Below are positions 35,315 through 46,908 of a DNA stretch of 64,000 nt, in pieces. Position 1 is the first letter of the stretch. Each line of letters opens with the position of its first letter. The stretch comes from Larix kaempferi. Its lineage: Eukaryota; Streptophyta; Pinopsida; Pinales; Pinaceae. The DNA lies in contig BSBM01000592.1 of NCBI GenBank assembly GCA_027924585.1, positions 7,758,501 through 7,822,500 of the forward strand. The letters run 5' to 3'. The position numbers and the translations under genes were made by a program. The notes under the pieces are model-generated. The model searched no databases, was not told the DNA's origin, and saw only the letters and a program-made list of their open reading frames with translations.

Positions 35315-36240
35315 TGTTGTTAGGGAAATTATCCTATAGCATGGGAGAGACTACCAACGTACTGATATGAAAAGTTAGACATACAATGTTCTGCATACAC
35401 ATATACTAAGAAAATATATTAGGGTTATAAGGATGTGTACCTTATTCAAAAGGTTGATCCAAGCCTTTCTCCTTCTTGCTCTTCAATGCAACAACTTGAA
35501 AAACAACCCCAAACCTTCCTCAAACCAGTTTGACTACAAATAAACAGATTGACATTTACAATAACATGAAACATCAACTTGTAATCAGATTTGCAACATA
35601 TAAGAACAAATCATATTGGGAAAGGAAGAATATCTTATCTTTATTAATGCATAGAACAAATACATAAATTATACCTGACTGCAATAAGCACCGTCGTAAC
35701 CGGACCCTGAGTTCCTGCTCCTCTCTCTTGAGTTGGAATTCCTCCAGCATTAAATTACCAAAAGGAGGCTCCCCTTCTCTAAGGCTCTCCTCTTGTATTT
35801 ATGGCAAGAGTAGGAGGATAAGTTTGAAGGGTGGTTGGCATAGGTAGTTTAGAAATTGGAATAAATCCCAAAACTAATCCATAGTTAGTGTTTTTATATA
35901 TTTTTTTGAGTTTTCTTAAGATACCCGCAACTATGATATAGGGAAACCAGTGAGTGACTCGCGACTATCCCAACTTGCATCTAGCGGGTGCATCTTTTCA
36001 AAAGATAACCGCGGGTTTTCAGTATAGACACCCGGGGCTAACCCGCGTGTTGGCAAGCATGAGAGTCGCGGTTATGCTCTAAAGTAGGCAGAAAAAATAT
36101 GTTTTGAGGAAAGGATTGCAAAGCTCAGCTCTAAGTCATCCAAGTTCAAGCAAGCTCTTCCATCCATAGTGTCCTTTTGTGTGACCGACAGAGCAATGTG
36201 GTCACAGATGGAGAAGGGTTATTTTGACCGCTAACAACTA
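35315..36240 (-). repeat. 5' LTR of the Tat-like element (approximate)
   Basis: The inner edge reads TGTTGTTAGGGAAATT on the plus strand. The outer edge is near 36240, where CCGCTAACAACTA is the near-complement of that terminus with the final CA decayed to TA. The partner 3' LTR is outside the window, so the outer end is inferred from the terminal inverted similarity only. Confidence 0.65.
35796..35802 (-). promoter_or_regulatory. TATA-like box in the Tat-like LTR
   Basis: The minus strand reads CATAAATACAAGAGG, a plausible TATA element within the LTR. Confidence 0.5.
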
Positions 36241-38049
36241 GGTTAACCTCTTGCTTTTTCTTCACACATATTCTGCATTTTCTTCCAGCAGCTGATATGG
36301 TAGAACCCAAGTCCAGGCCCTTGGCAGAAGAAGGTTTTCTAAGATAAAGACCAGAACGCGCCGAATATCCAAGATAACACTAAGAACCAAAACCAGGGTC
36401 AGACTTCTGGAGTTCTCCAGGAACATGCAAAGAAAAGTTACTAGAATATGGAAAAGGTAGTAAATTGAAACCTTGATATGAAAGCGGGGGATTATTAATG
36501 AAATGAGGTTCAGTGAATCCAAAATCACATGGAGACTCCATGTGTCTCCAGTAGAAAAAAAACGAGGGAGGATAAAATACAAGGGTCTCAACCACGTTAT
36601 AGAAAATTAGGGTCAACAATAAATGCAAGGATGTCATAGGTTAGGAGGTGACAATCCCAAGCATAGCCCTTGAAAAAACTACAAGTCAGTACAAGTATAA
36701 TGAAAACCCAGGAAAGGGGGACATGGGACATCAATGTTCCTACCCTGATTCCTAGAAGGCATATAAAAACATAGTATACCAAATTTCTACCTAAAACACC
36801 AAAGGGACAACCTATGGAAGAACCAAACCGCCATCTCTAGTGATCCCTAGCCACCATCACTGAAAATAGTGCTAAAATCTTCATTTCTGGTAAACCCTAG
36901 CCGCCATCACCTCCAATCCCTAGCCACCATCACTGAAAAGAGTGCCAAAATTGCCATATCTAGTAAAGCCTAGGAGAAATTGAGTACTACTTAACACACC
37001 TCAACATAATTTCATAATTGAGAGGAATTATAGACCCATCCAAGTATAAATATTCAATTGTTATATCCATGTGAAAGAAAAGGCACAAAGAAGCAAATAT
37101 TCAAAAGGTCCTTTAGCATAATTATCAAGCACCAACCGTTCAACATATATTAAATGTGTATCCTTACAGGATCATGCTACCAAGCGATGCCAAAAGTACA
37201 CTAACAAAATTATAAAGTTGCACATTATAATTTTGATCATCTCAAATAATCATGTTTTCCTTTACACATGGTTATACAAAATGAATCCAACTGCTATTAT
37301 TTTTTTGAGGTCATCTTTGTTGGGCGCTCCGATCATGACCAAATGTGTATCTTGATTTTTTATAATAAATCAACATCTTCTAAAAAAGGATAGGGGGTTT
37401 AGTAAGCCCTACTTAGATACAAAACATTAGTAGGCATCTATCTAATGGAAAAAAAACTCCCTCCAATCGACCATCTAGAGGAATGGTATATCACATGATA
37501 TTTCTCGTAATATTGTTGGAGACCTGATAAATAGACACTTGTTTCCCCTTCTTCTTCTATACTATATATGACATGTGGCCCACAAGAATTACCATTAAAT
37601 ACTCATGCATTCATGCCATTTGGTTATCTCAAAGGTTTTCCCCACTCAATAAGTCACACTATCAAACAATAATTTGACGGAATGGATAATGCAGGTTGCG
37701 ATCTCATATAGGCAGTTATACTGTGGATCAATAAGTAAACATTTTCTCCATCTTGATGGCTTGAAAATTTAGATAAGGTGAGGAGATGGTCCAAATGAAA
37801 TGTTGGAGTTTTTGGTGTTGGGATTGAATTGGAGATTATGGGAAAAGTGTATAATTCTTGCATAACCATATGTAGTGTTCCATAACTAAGCTACAACAAT
37901 TGTTCAATGGATGGTTTCATGGCTTGTTTTGTTTTCCAATTATAAATTCCTTGTTGTGTTGCAAAGAGAAGTTAAATTCCTTTCTTCTAAATCAAGTCAA
38001 GCAAGCTGGGTTAGAGAACAAGTTGAGCAAGATATGTATGTTACAATGT
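36241..38049. other. Unassigned AT-rich DNA
   Basis: Short open frames (36262-36637 and 37654-37869, minus) have no recognisable domains. A roughly 55-bp segment starting CCCTAGCCACCATCACTGAA is imperfectly duplicated at 36844 and 36917. Nothing else is supported. Confidence 0.5.
36844..36970. repeat. Imperfect tandem duplication (~73-bp spacing)
   Basis: Two copies start at about 36844 and 36917 with several differences. Confidence 0.6.
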
Positions 38050-38855
38050 AAATTGGGATCCATAGAAATTTTTTATGCAATTCTTTACAGTTGTAACGCC
38101 TCCATCCACTGCCAAGTTATGACCACTAACATATTGAGAATAATTGTTGAAAAGATACAAGGCTACTTCAACTATGTCTTTGGCTCAAAGAGTTGGGCCT
38201 TTTAAATTTGTCAGGTTTCTATCTATCTCTTTTATTTTATGCTTTCGTTGTTCGGGATCCTCCTCCAACATATTTGCATTTTCTGCATCATAATCTCTCC
38301 GATATTTTATCAACATGGATGTTGCAACTCCAAAAGGAGATATAGAATTCACACTATTTCCATACTTTCCTAGTTCACATGCAACATTCTTTATCAATCC
38401 AATGATGGCATGCTATGAAATTGTGTATGAATGGGGGCAATAGAAATAATGCACCAATTTCTTTTGGGAACCATGACCCTTGTTGTAGGTTTCATTCCAA
38501 GATTGGCTCCTTTCACATTAATATTGTTATATTGAACTCCTATGCATCAAAGTCCATTATGCTCTTGCGCTTGGCCTCCTCTCCAGGGATTCATGCATTA
38601 CTATACATGATATCCAGTTTTCCCTACTTTGGAATGGTTATGTTTATGACCTCAACCACATCCTTTTCTTTGCTAACATTTCAATGTATGTATGCTAAAG
38701 CAAAATCCAAAAGAGGCGTAGAGCTTCTCATACACAATGTCATCAATATTGGCTTTTATAACTTTTGCATCATTTTTGCAAAGAGTCGAATTGAATAGCT
38801 TCACCGATTCCTTGTGCACTCCTTTGATAATGACTACTTTTCCATCCAATCTATC
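38050..38855 (-). pseudogene. Short-chain dehydrogenase/reductase, secoisolariciresinol-dehydrogenase-like, pseudogene
   Basis: On the minus strand RLDGKVVIIKG and SAQGIGEAI in the next frame are the split TGxxxGIG NAD-binding motif. KNDAKVIKANIDDIV, then NVKGANLGMK, RVMVPKRN and ISIAPIHTQF follow in shifting frames. The stretch that should hold the catalytic YxxxK is deleted, because the sequence jumps to HAIIGLIKNVACELGKYG. It continues SVNSISPFGVATSML and ends with [15 protein letters not shown], the usual C-terminal block. Many stops and frameshifts, with the whole coding length in about 0.8 kb and no obvious introns, suggest an old retrocopy or intron-poor duplicate. The substrate of the parent enzyme cannot be told. 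Confidence 0.85.
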
Positions 38856-40998
38856 TCAAAATAAACAATATTTCCAAACCAAATGGATATATATGAAAGT
38901 TTAAATGGGTAGATGTTTATAAGTTTAAATGGAGATGCTGTTGATTCATGCATTCACCTGTGATTTGCAGCTCGAAAGAATCTTTAGCCTGGTAAGTATA
39001 ATAACGTAAATCCCAATGAATTTAAAGTTACTAGCTCTAAACAATATATTAGACAATTTCATATTTAATAGTATAAATCACAATATATATAATGAATGAA
39101 AAGTATTATAGGTCATTACCATTGTGAGTATAATGGGTATTAGTTTGGGATCCATGGTGTTAAGGATTAGTAGGAGGGGTTATATTTTGTAATGCTTTTC
39201 AATGGAGGTAGCTAGGTGATGGCTACTACAATGCACAATCATGGGTTGTAGTGATTTGCTTTAATTATTATATATTTATCAAAAGGTTTCATAAAAAGTT
39301 TCATAGTTATTATAGCAGCACAAAGAAGATTGTCGATATATATAACTAGTTGATAACATATAAGGTTTTAAATATGATAGTATTCATGTTTTGTGTATGT
39401 GAGGGTCACAAGGTGCCATGTAGTAGTCTATAAAATGTCGCATGTGGAAGATTTTTGAAAAAAATATTGGTACGATTTTTAAATAAAAAATGGTAAATAT
39501 TCAATAAGTGGTAACTATTATTGATTACAATCAATTTTCCAATAAGGGACAAGAGAAATAAGAGGAGTATGCAATAAGTTCTAAAATAGGCTTAACTTTT
39601 AAGTCAATGAAGACAAGTAGTTTGGAAAGAACAAAAATTACTCAGTGACCCCTTGTGGTTGGTGTGGATTTCATGTTGCAAAATGACATATCAATGGAAA
39701 TGAGGTCAATTAAGTGTCCTTTTGCTTATTGTTACAAAACCAATGTAATCAAATTCATTAGTGTCCTCTTTCCTTTCATTTTGTCACCAAACCCTTTGAT
39801 AATAATATTCAAGTTTATCACCAAGTTTTATTCGATATAATGTGATGTGGAGCAATTACAAAGAACTTTATGGGATGCAAATGCACAAATGAAGAATGTA
39901 ACAAAATTATCAATGACTTCAAATAATGATGACTAATTCTCATGAGTATTTTGAATCGACTCTTTGACACGAATAATTTCAAGTTGGCAAAGCATTGAAG
40001 GACAAAAGATAAAAACTATCTATTTGAAAGAATTGTCCATTAAACAACAAAATATGCCTAAATACAACATTCACCTATTTAAAGATGAAGAGTTTTGTTA
40101 CGATTGTCCCAACTAGACATTTGTTATATGATGCTTGACAAGCACTTCATGTGCCAGCAAAATGAGTTTAAGAGTCACAACCTAAAAGAATCATCCTACA
40201 TTACAAATCAACTCTACATACTTCCAAAACAAATCAACTACATTGAAATAAAAACCTAAGATTTGTAATGTAAAAGTGAAAAAAATGGATATAAATCCAT
40301 TTTAACTCCATTTTTAAGCACGTTGGAATTATTCACTTCAATTTCTTATTGATCCCTCTTAATGATATAGAATTAAAATAAAGTTAAGTTACTTATAATT
40401 ATTAGTTTTTAAATTTTAAATTATTAATGTAAACTTTTATTTTATTTTATTTGTATTTGTTAAAATTATATTACTTTATCATGAGTTGGCAAGTGCTGGT
40501 AAAGTTATCTATGACTTCGAGAGGGAGGAACAAGTAGAAGGAGTATGCATGAGAAATAGGGCGCATAATGACTTGCCTTAATCAAAAGCTTGGAATTAAC
40601 AAAGAATATTATAATAGAGGAACTGGTAGTTCTTGGCCATTCACTAATGGTCACTAGAGAAGCAAAGAACCTGATGAAGAACCCCAAGAATCCGACCACC
40701 AAAATGCACTATCTCCTCAAATGCATTGTTACCGAATTTAAAACAATCAATTTTCATCATATGCTCAGAGCATATAACCCGAGCATATAACCAGCAAGCA
40801 GATAAAATGACAAATAAAGGAGCAAGCCTAAATTGCGTAGACTTAGTGTGCGAACATAAGGTTTATGTAAGAAATTGGATCCCTTAGTCCGGATTTTCTT
40901 GATAATTGAATGGTTGAATCCAGTAGTCCATGGAGTAGTGAGGAAGCTATCCTCCTAGAGTCCTATGCTTTCACCTCCTTATTAATCTCAATCTAATT
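38856..40998. other. Unassigned AT-rich DNA
   Basis: Only short chance frames (for example 39655-39840, 40505-40790). No repeat boundaries, RNA genes or domains recognised. Confidence 0.5.
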
Positions 40999-41235
40999 AT
41001 GCACTTAAATCTCGGTTGGGGTGTATGTCTGGTTCACACTCATCTCGAAGACTATCTCTGGATCCGCGCCTCAATTAATGCAAAGGAGTATGTCAATTGT
41101 TTAAGACAGATGGTTGCCATGCGCCATATCTATACGGCGGATTGCCAGGCCTGGTATAATTTCAAACGTTTGAAGAGGCATTGACATTCTCCCAGGTGTT
41201 AATGCTGCGCGGCGTCTGAAGAAGAGGTATGGTGT

Positions 41236-41986
41236 TTGGTTATCTGTGCTATGGGCGACTACAACGCTCAGTCTTCTTCTATGGATTGTGATTGTGCTCC
41301 GGTTTCTTCCCGGTGCCTGCGTTGTAGGAAATCCTTACGGAATTGCGAGAGGTTCACTCTGGATACTGGTTGTTTTGTGCTGGACGGCAGCCATGTGCAG
41401 GAAGACTCACCGGTAAGCCCTTGCGCTCACGTCCCTTGTCATTTCGACGAATTCCTAGGAATGAATGGAAGCCCCGGTTCCTCACAGATGTGGGACAGTA
41501 CAACAAATTCGGTGGAAGACTCACCGGTAAGCCCTTTCGCTCACGCCCCTTGTCATTTCGACGAATTCCTAGGATTGAATGGAAGCCCCGGTTCCTCACA
41601 GACGTGGGGACAGTACAACAAATTCGGTTGAAGTTATAAATTATCTCAAGGGTATGGAGGTTCAGATTCGTTTGCTCCGTAGTGAAAATTTAGAAATGAA
41701 GACGGCTATCACACGCCTTTTCTCTCTTGCCCAAGCCACGCACTCGGAGGTCAGAAATTGCAGCAGACAGGAAAAGGTGAGGGCTGCAAGTCTGGATGAG
41801 CTGGATGAGCCCAATGATTATGTTTTTGCTACCAATATGGACTCTATATTTGAAGATCTTAAGAAAAACATAAAAGATGTTGAAAAGAAAATTGATGCCC
41901 TGAGAATGGAAGTTGGATATCTCTGCTCAGGTCTGCAAGCAGGCAGAGGTCCGGTGGAAGATGGACATTTATGTTCGGGTCTGTAA
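41236..41986 (+). CDS. Unrecognised coding-looking locus with internal duplication and one frameshift
   Basis: Not recognised. The composition is less AT-rich than the neighbours. Frame 1 (ATG at 41236, or in-frame ATG at 41251) encodes a Cys-rich start (SSRCLRCRKSLRNCERF) followed by two tandem copies of a 38-residue unit with CHFDEFLG and NGSPGSSQ. One extra G near 41608 shifts the second copy; the other frame then carries on as VEVINYLKGMEVQIRLL and an amphipathic, probably coiled-coil region (MDSIFEDLKKNIKDVEKKID) to a stop at 41984. The sequence CACCGGTAAGCC in each copy could be a splice donor, so exon ends are possible. A short frame upstream (40999-41184) may belong to the same locus. 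It may be a decayed gene. Confidence 0.4.
41401..41630 (+). repeat. 114-bp tandem duplication within the unrecognised locus
   Basis: GAAGACTCACCGGTAAGCCC begins at 41401 and again at 41515. The copies differ by a few substitutions and one inserted G. Confidence 0.92.
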
Positions 41987-42003
41987 GCAGGCAGAGGTTC
42001 GGT
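41921..42003 (+). repeat. ~42-bp tandem duplication
   Basis: A GTCTG(C/T)AAGCAGGCAGAGG core and its flanks recur 42 bp apart at the end of the unrecognised locus. Confidence 0.85.
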
Positions 42004-42176
42004 GGCTGGAAATTTTGATGAACCTTCCGCAGACAGTCTCCCCAGGCGACGGGAGTATCGTCAGCTCTAGTCTTTTGGTCCTGGGTTCTTCTGATTTTTG
42101 TGTTTTGAAATGGCTCCATTTCGTTGAAGCTGTGATGATAGTGCTTCAGGGGTTAGGATAGTCTAGTTCAGGAGTT

Positions 42177-42480
42177 TTGTTGTGTTTTGCAAGACACTCC
42201 ATCTTTCACCGCTATGTTCTGCTTTTGTCTTCTCGGACAGTCACAGACTCACAGCTATGTTCTATTGTTGTCTACTTCTTCTCGGACAGTTTGTTAGGAG
42301 TTATAGTTTCTCTGTCTCACAGCTATGTTCTGTTTTTGTCTACTTCTTCTCCGACAGTTTGTTATTCTCGGACACAGTTTGTTATTCTCGGACAGTTTGT
42401 TAGGAGTTATGGTTTCTACATATTAGAAAATTGTTATTCTCGGACAGTTTGTTAGGAGTTATGGTTTCTACATATTAGAA
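42177..42480 (+). repeat. Tandem repeats around TTCTCGGACAGTTTGTTAGGAG
   Basis: At least six irregular copies of a TCTCGGACAG-containing unit, including a duplicated AGTTATGGTTTCTACATATT segment. The overlapping open frames here translate the repeat. Confidence 0.85.
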
Positions 42481-42499
42481 AATTAAAAAAGTTTAGAAA

Positions 42500-43085
42500 A
42501 GTTTCACGACAGTTATAGATGTGTAAAGGATGAACAAGGAATCATAGACTCTGTTTTTACGTTATAGATTTGTAAAGTTCTTACATAAGTAGATGTGATA
42601 GATATGTGTAAAGGATGAACAAGTTAGAAAATTAGAAAAGTTTCACATCCTTTATAGATTTGTAAAGGATGATCCAGGAATCATAGACTTTGTTTTTAAG
42701 TTATAGATTTGTGAAGTTCTTGTTCTTACATTATAGATTTTGTTAGATTTTGTGTAAAGGATGAACAAGGAATCATGGACTTTGTTCTTACGTTATAGAT
42801 TTGTAAAGTTCTTTACGTTATAGATTTGTAAAGGTTACGTTATAGATTTGTAAAGTTCTTATATTATAGATTTGTAAAGGATGTTCTTACGTTATAGATT
42901 TGTAAAGTTCTTATATTATAGATTTATTATAGATTTGTAAAGTTCTTATATTATAGATTTGTAAAGTTCTTATATTATAGATTTGTAAAGGATGAACAAG
43001 GACTCATATTATAGATTTGTAAAGGTTACGTTATAGATGTGTAAAGTTCTTATATTATAGATTTGTAAAGGATGAACAAGGACTC
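42500..43085 (+). repeat. ~24-bp minisatellite TTATAGATTTGTAAAGTTC
   Basis: About twenty variant copies, mixed with a longer unit containing GGATGAACAAGGAATCATGG. Confidence 0.88.
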
Positions 43086-44060
43086 ATGGACTCTGTTCTT
43101 ACGTGGGAGTAAGCCTTCCTCAGGTTTTTTATGTAACCTTTTTTTTTTATATAATCAAAATTTCATCTTTCCTCATGTTTTTTTTAACCTTTCTCTTTTT
43201 TATATAATCAAAATTTCATCCTTCCTCAGGTTTTTTTTAACCTTTCTCTTTTTTATATAATCAAAATTTCATCCTTCCTCGGGTTTTTTTTAACCTTTCT
43301 CTTTTTTATATAATTGAAAGCTATGTAAAGTAAAGGATGATTCCGGAAGCATGGATTCTGTTCTTCCGCTGGAGCAATCCTTCCTCAGGTTTTTTTTAAC
43401 CTTTCATTTTTTTATATAATTGAAAGCTATGTAAAGTAAAGGATGAACAAGGAATCATGGATTCTATTATATAATTGAAAGCTATGTAAAGTAAAGGATG
43501 AACAAGGAATCATGGATTCTATTCTTACGCCGGAGCAATCCTTGCTCAGATTTATTTTTTTTAGCCTTTTTCTTTTTTATATAATTGAAAGCTATCTTCC
43601 TCAGGGTTTTTTAACTTATCTCTTTTTTATATAATCGAAAGCTATGTAAAGTAAAGATATAATCGAAAGCTATGTAAAGTAAAGGATGAACAAGGAATCA
43701 TGGACTATGTTCTCAAGTGGGAGCAATCCTTCTTTAGGTATTTTGTAACCTTTCTCTCTTTTATATAATCAAAAGCTATATAAAATAAAAGATGAACAAG
43801 CAATCATGGACTCTGTTCTTACCTGGGAGCAATCCTTCCTCAGGTTAAAAAGGAGCAATCCTTCCTCAGGTTTTTTTAACCTTTCTCTTTTTCATATAAT
43901 CAAAAGCTATGTAACAAGGAATCATTTTTTATATAATCAAAAGCTATGTAACAAATCATGGACTCTGAACTCTGCTGTTCTTATGTGGGAGCAATCATTC
44001 CTCAGTTTTTGTTTTAAACTTTCTCTTTTTTATATAATCAAAAAGCTACTTAACCGTGTC
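43086..44060 (+). repeat. Higher-order tandem repeat with AACCTTTCTCTTTTTTATATAATC
   Basis: Units of roughly 50-55 bp (CTTCCTCAGG, a T run, AACCTTTCTC, T run, ATATAATC) alternate with a longer module carrying GATGAACAAGGAATCATGG and TGTTCTTACGTGGGAGCAA. Many copies differ in length. Confidence 0.88.
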
Positions 44061-44520
44061 TTAAAAAAAAATTATATTACTTTATCAGACTATAAAATAC
44101 ACTCCCTAATAATTAAAAAAATAATAATAAATCAAACAAGATTACATCAAATTTGTTTAATTTGTCACGCCCTTTTTTTATTTGACATGAAGTACTACTT
44201 AACTCCACAAAAATAAAGAAAGACAAAGCAATAAATTGCAATATTACTTTATCATTTAATTTGTCACGCCCTTTTTTTATTTGACATGAAGTACTACTTA
44301 ACTCCACAAAAATAAGGAAAGACAAAGCAATAAATTGCAATATTACTTTATCAGACTATAAAATACACTCCCTAATATAATTAAAAAAATGAATAATAAA
44401 TAAAACAAGATTACATCAAATTTGTTTAATTTGTCACGCCCTTTTTTAATTTGACATGAAGTACCACTTCACTCCACAAAAATAAAGAAAGACAAAGGAA
44501 TAAATGGCAAGTTTAACGAA
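44061..44520 (+). repeat. Three diverged copies of a ~100-150-bp unit
   Basis: AATTTGTCACGCCC followed by a T run and TTTGACATGAAGTAC recurs near 44160, 44258 and 44430, with shared flanks (CAAAAATAA(A/G)GAAAGACAAAG). Confidence 0.85.
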
Positions 44521-44699
44521 ATGACTGGTTAAAACTAGTGACCAATTACCAAATCAAAACATAAAGTGACATGGAAGAACACAATCTTTATTATTTGAAA
44601 TCCTAAACAATACATAAATCAAAGCATAAAGTTTTATGGAGAACCTTGAACAATACGATGTTTAGTTTTATGAAAACCCTAAACAACACATATTTGAGA

Positions 44700-45175
44700 A
44701 AATAGGTGGTTTAAAAGGAATAACATACTAAAGGATAGGAAAGTTGAATAATTATTAGAGAAATTGTCCAAGCAACTCAAATAGGTGGTTTAAAAGGTCT
44801 ACAACAAAACCAATAACATACTAAAGGATAGGAAAGTTGAATAATTATTAGAGAAATTGTCCAAGCAAATTCAAGCTTATACCCAAGAATCCCATGGCCA
44901 AGCACAATGTAGAAATCATGGGTTTGATATATATGAAAGTATAGCGAATATGCGGAGAAACAAAATCAACATTTTGGTCAAGGATTTGGCCTTTGAATGT
45001 GTCATACTCATACTATTAGACAGGCTTTAAGGAATGCTTGAGCTTATACCCAAGAATCCCATGGCCAAGCACAATGCAGAAATCATGGGTTTGATATATG
45101 AAAGTATAGCGAATATGGGAGAAACAAAATCAACATTTTGGTCAAGGATTTAGCCTTTGAATGTGTCATACAATT
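44700..45175 (+). repeat. Two pairs of tandem duplications
   Basis: The segment with ACTAAAGGATAGGAAAGTTG occurs at about 44727 and 44820. The segment starting CTTATACCCAAGAATCCC occurs at about 44875 and 45044. Neither shows coding potential. Confidence 0.85.
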
Positions 45176-45216
45176 AGAGTCTTTAAGGAATGTTTGAATC
45201 TTCTCAAGTGTAATAC

Positions 45217-45370
45217 CTCAATGTTGATATTTTGGATGTTTTGGATCGAATGGTAAACGGTGTTGATATTTTGGATCGAATTGTAAACGGTGTTGATATT
45301 TTGGATGTTTTGGATCGAATTGTAAACGGTGTTGATATGTTGGATGTTTTGGATCGAATTGTAAATGAGT
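45217..45370 (+). repeat. ~39-bp minisatellite in the 5' LTR only
   Basis: About four copies of GTTGATATTTTGGATGTTTT plus GGATCGAATTGTAAACG, some copies shortened. The 3' LTR has only one diverged equivalent. Confidence 0.85.
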
Positions 45371-45831
45371 GGATATAATTATGGAAGTCAAGTTGTAGGA
45401 ATGACCCCATTTGAAAATGATGTAAATATATTGTATCCATTTATAGTACGGAGTTCAAGGCCAAGGCTTGACTAGCAAATGTCTGGGCATGTATTTTGAC
45501 AATTATAATTTTTATATACCATGGGATAGGTTTTCCATGGAATACTCAAGATATAAAAATAATATTTCAAAATAAATATAGAGGTCCAAGACTAATCATT
45601 GAGAGCATGAGGGGGGCTAGGAATCCACTAGAGGGGAAGAGGAAAGGGAGACCAAGTAGATGACAAATAATCCGAAGTTGTATAACTTGCCTAACTCTCG
45701 TAACCTTCCTCTTTCCACCATGTGGCTTATTAAAATCCCAACCATGAATCATTGAGTGTAGGTGGTGGTTGGTGGAGAAGTCCACATTCAATAGTAATGA
45801 GAAAGTGGTGGTTTGGTACAAGTTATTGCGA

Positions 45832-46908
45832 TGAGGGATTTACCTACCTATCAACAAAGTTAATCCCCCAGTTAGTGGGTTATGTTCACCATGATATGTG
45901 GAGGTAGATTATAATCTATCTTTCCTTAAAATTGAATGCACACTAAGAACATCTAAGAGAGTAATAGGAGAAAATCTTATTATGGAAGGTTGTCCAAATA
46001 TTTTTGTGCAATCATCTAATCCAAACACATTTATGATCTCTTTCTCTTAAAGTTGCACACACTTCAAACAAAAACACCTTCCTCATTCTTCTTCAAGTAT
46101 ATTAAAAACACAAATTGACAATGCATTTAATCAACTTAAAAAAACTTACAAGCAAAGTATTACCCAACCAAATACAACATTCATGCATGATATCTTTAAA
46201 CAATGAAAACAACTTTTTTTTTTTTAATCTGGGGGAGAATATAGATATATTATTTACAAAGGAAAAGTATAAACAACAACTTGGATACCTAAATCATGTA
46301 GTGACATTTCCTTCACCAAACTCTGGATCCTGTCATCCTTAGCCGCAAGTACTCTTCCTCATGTTGATCGCAATCTTGAACCTTACTACAATAGAGAAGC
46401 CAAATGGAGGTCAATTGATCCCAACACAAGATTATTCGAATGTTGTAAGAATCATATGTCAACACTTCCTTAACAATGGAAATAAGGGAAAGGATTGCTT
46501 TTTCTAATCACTCTTGATTTCTCCATAGTCTAGAAACTTTCAATCATTTCGATATGTGTGTTCTTTCAACTACTAACCTTATATTTATAGGCCAAGAATG
46601 TGATAATCTTGAGGTCGAATATAATGTATGTCATACATTTGTAATCCATGCATCATTCTCCTCATAGTTTTTAAAAATTTTGAGCTTTCTTTCCTTTTTT
46701 AGGGTTTTCAAATGCAGTTCTGGCTTTAAAATTGATTAAGTCTAGTCGGTCATAAATTTCATTTAGAAAACCTAAGATGCTTTCACTTTTCTTTAAGCAA
46801 AAGCATGGCCTACTAGTAAATTGCATGAAAAAATCCAGGTAAGCATGTAGACCACTTGTATTTAACTAATTTTGACTAAGAGTATCAAATATTCATATAT
46901 AAGTTACG
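45832..46908. other. 1.07-kb segment present in the 5' LTR but not the 3' LTR
   Basis: LTR similarity stops at about 45831 (ACAAGTTAT) and resumes at about 46908 (ATAAGTTAC...GACTCCATCC). The shared AAGTTA could be a target duplication or deletion microhomology. Inside, a T12 run at about 46213 followed by LINE-3'-UTR-like sequence may be a short minus-strand LINE tail. No ORF was recognised. Confidence 0.55.

Larger units (their letters stand above)
4150..36240 (-). mobile_element. Tat-like Ty3/gypsy element, split by a 23-kb nested insertion
   Basis: The minus-strand order is LTR (35315-36240), PBS (35293-35310), leader, gag N-part (33530-31837), interruption (31831-8668), gag C-part with zinc knuckle, protease linker, RT, RNase H and integrase (8667-4165). 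The two gag halves join in sense: the left half of the interrupted sequence ends in PRSNIDLGKPK and the other half begins KPGPHADGIVGS, a continuous Tat-lineage gag motif. The 3' LTR is not in the window; LINE A abuts the integrase C-terminus. Stops and frameshifts occur throughout. Assignment to the Tat lineage rests on the PBS type, gag motifs (PKFEGK, HVTTFHLW, EWRRRKRLIK) and the STLEVVQSCPSQR linker. Confidence 0.85.

Noticed and set aside
42177-42455. Two plus-strand open frames rich in Ser/Leu
   Set aside because: They are readings of the TCTCGGACAG tandem repeats.
42500-44060. CRISPR-like array
   Set aside because: The units are contiguous and degenerate, without unique spacers of constant length, and the genome is a plant's.
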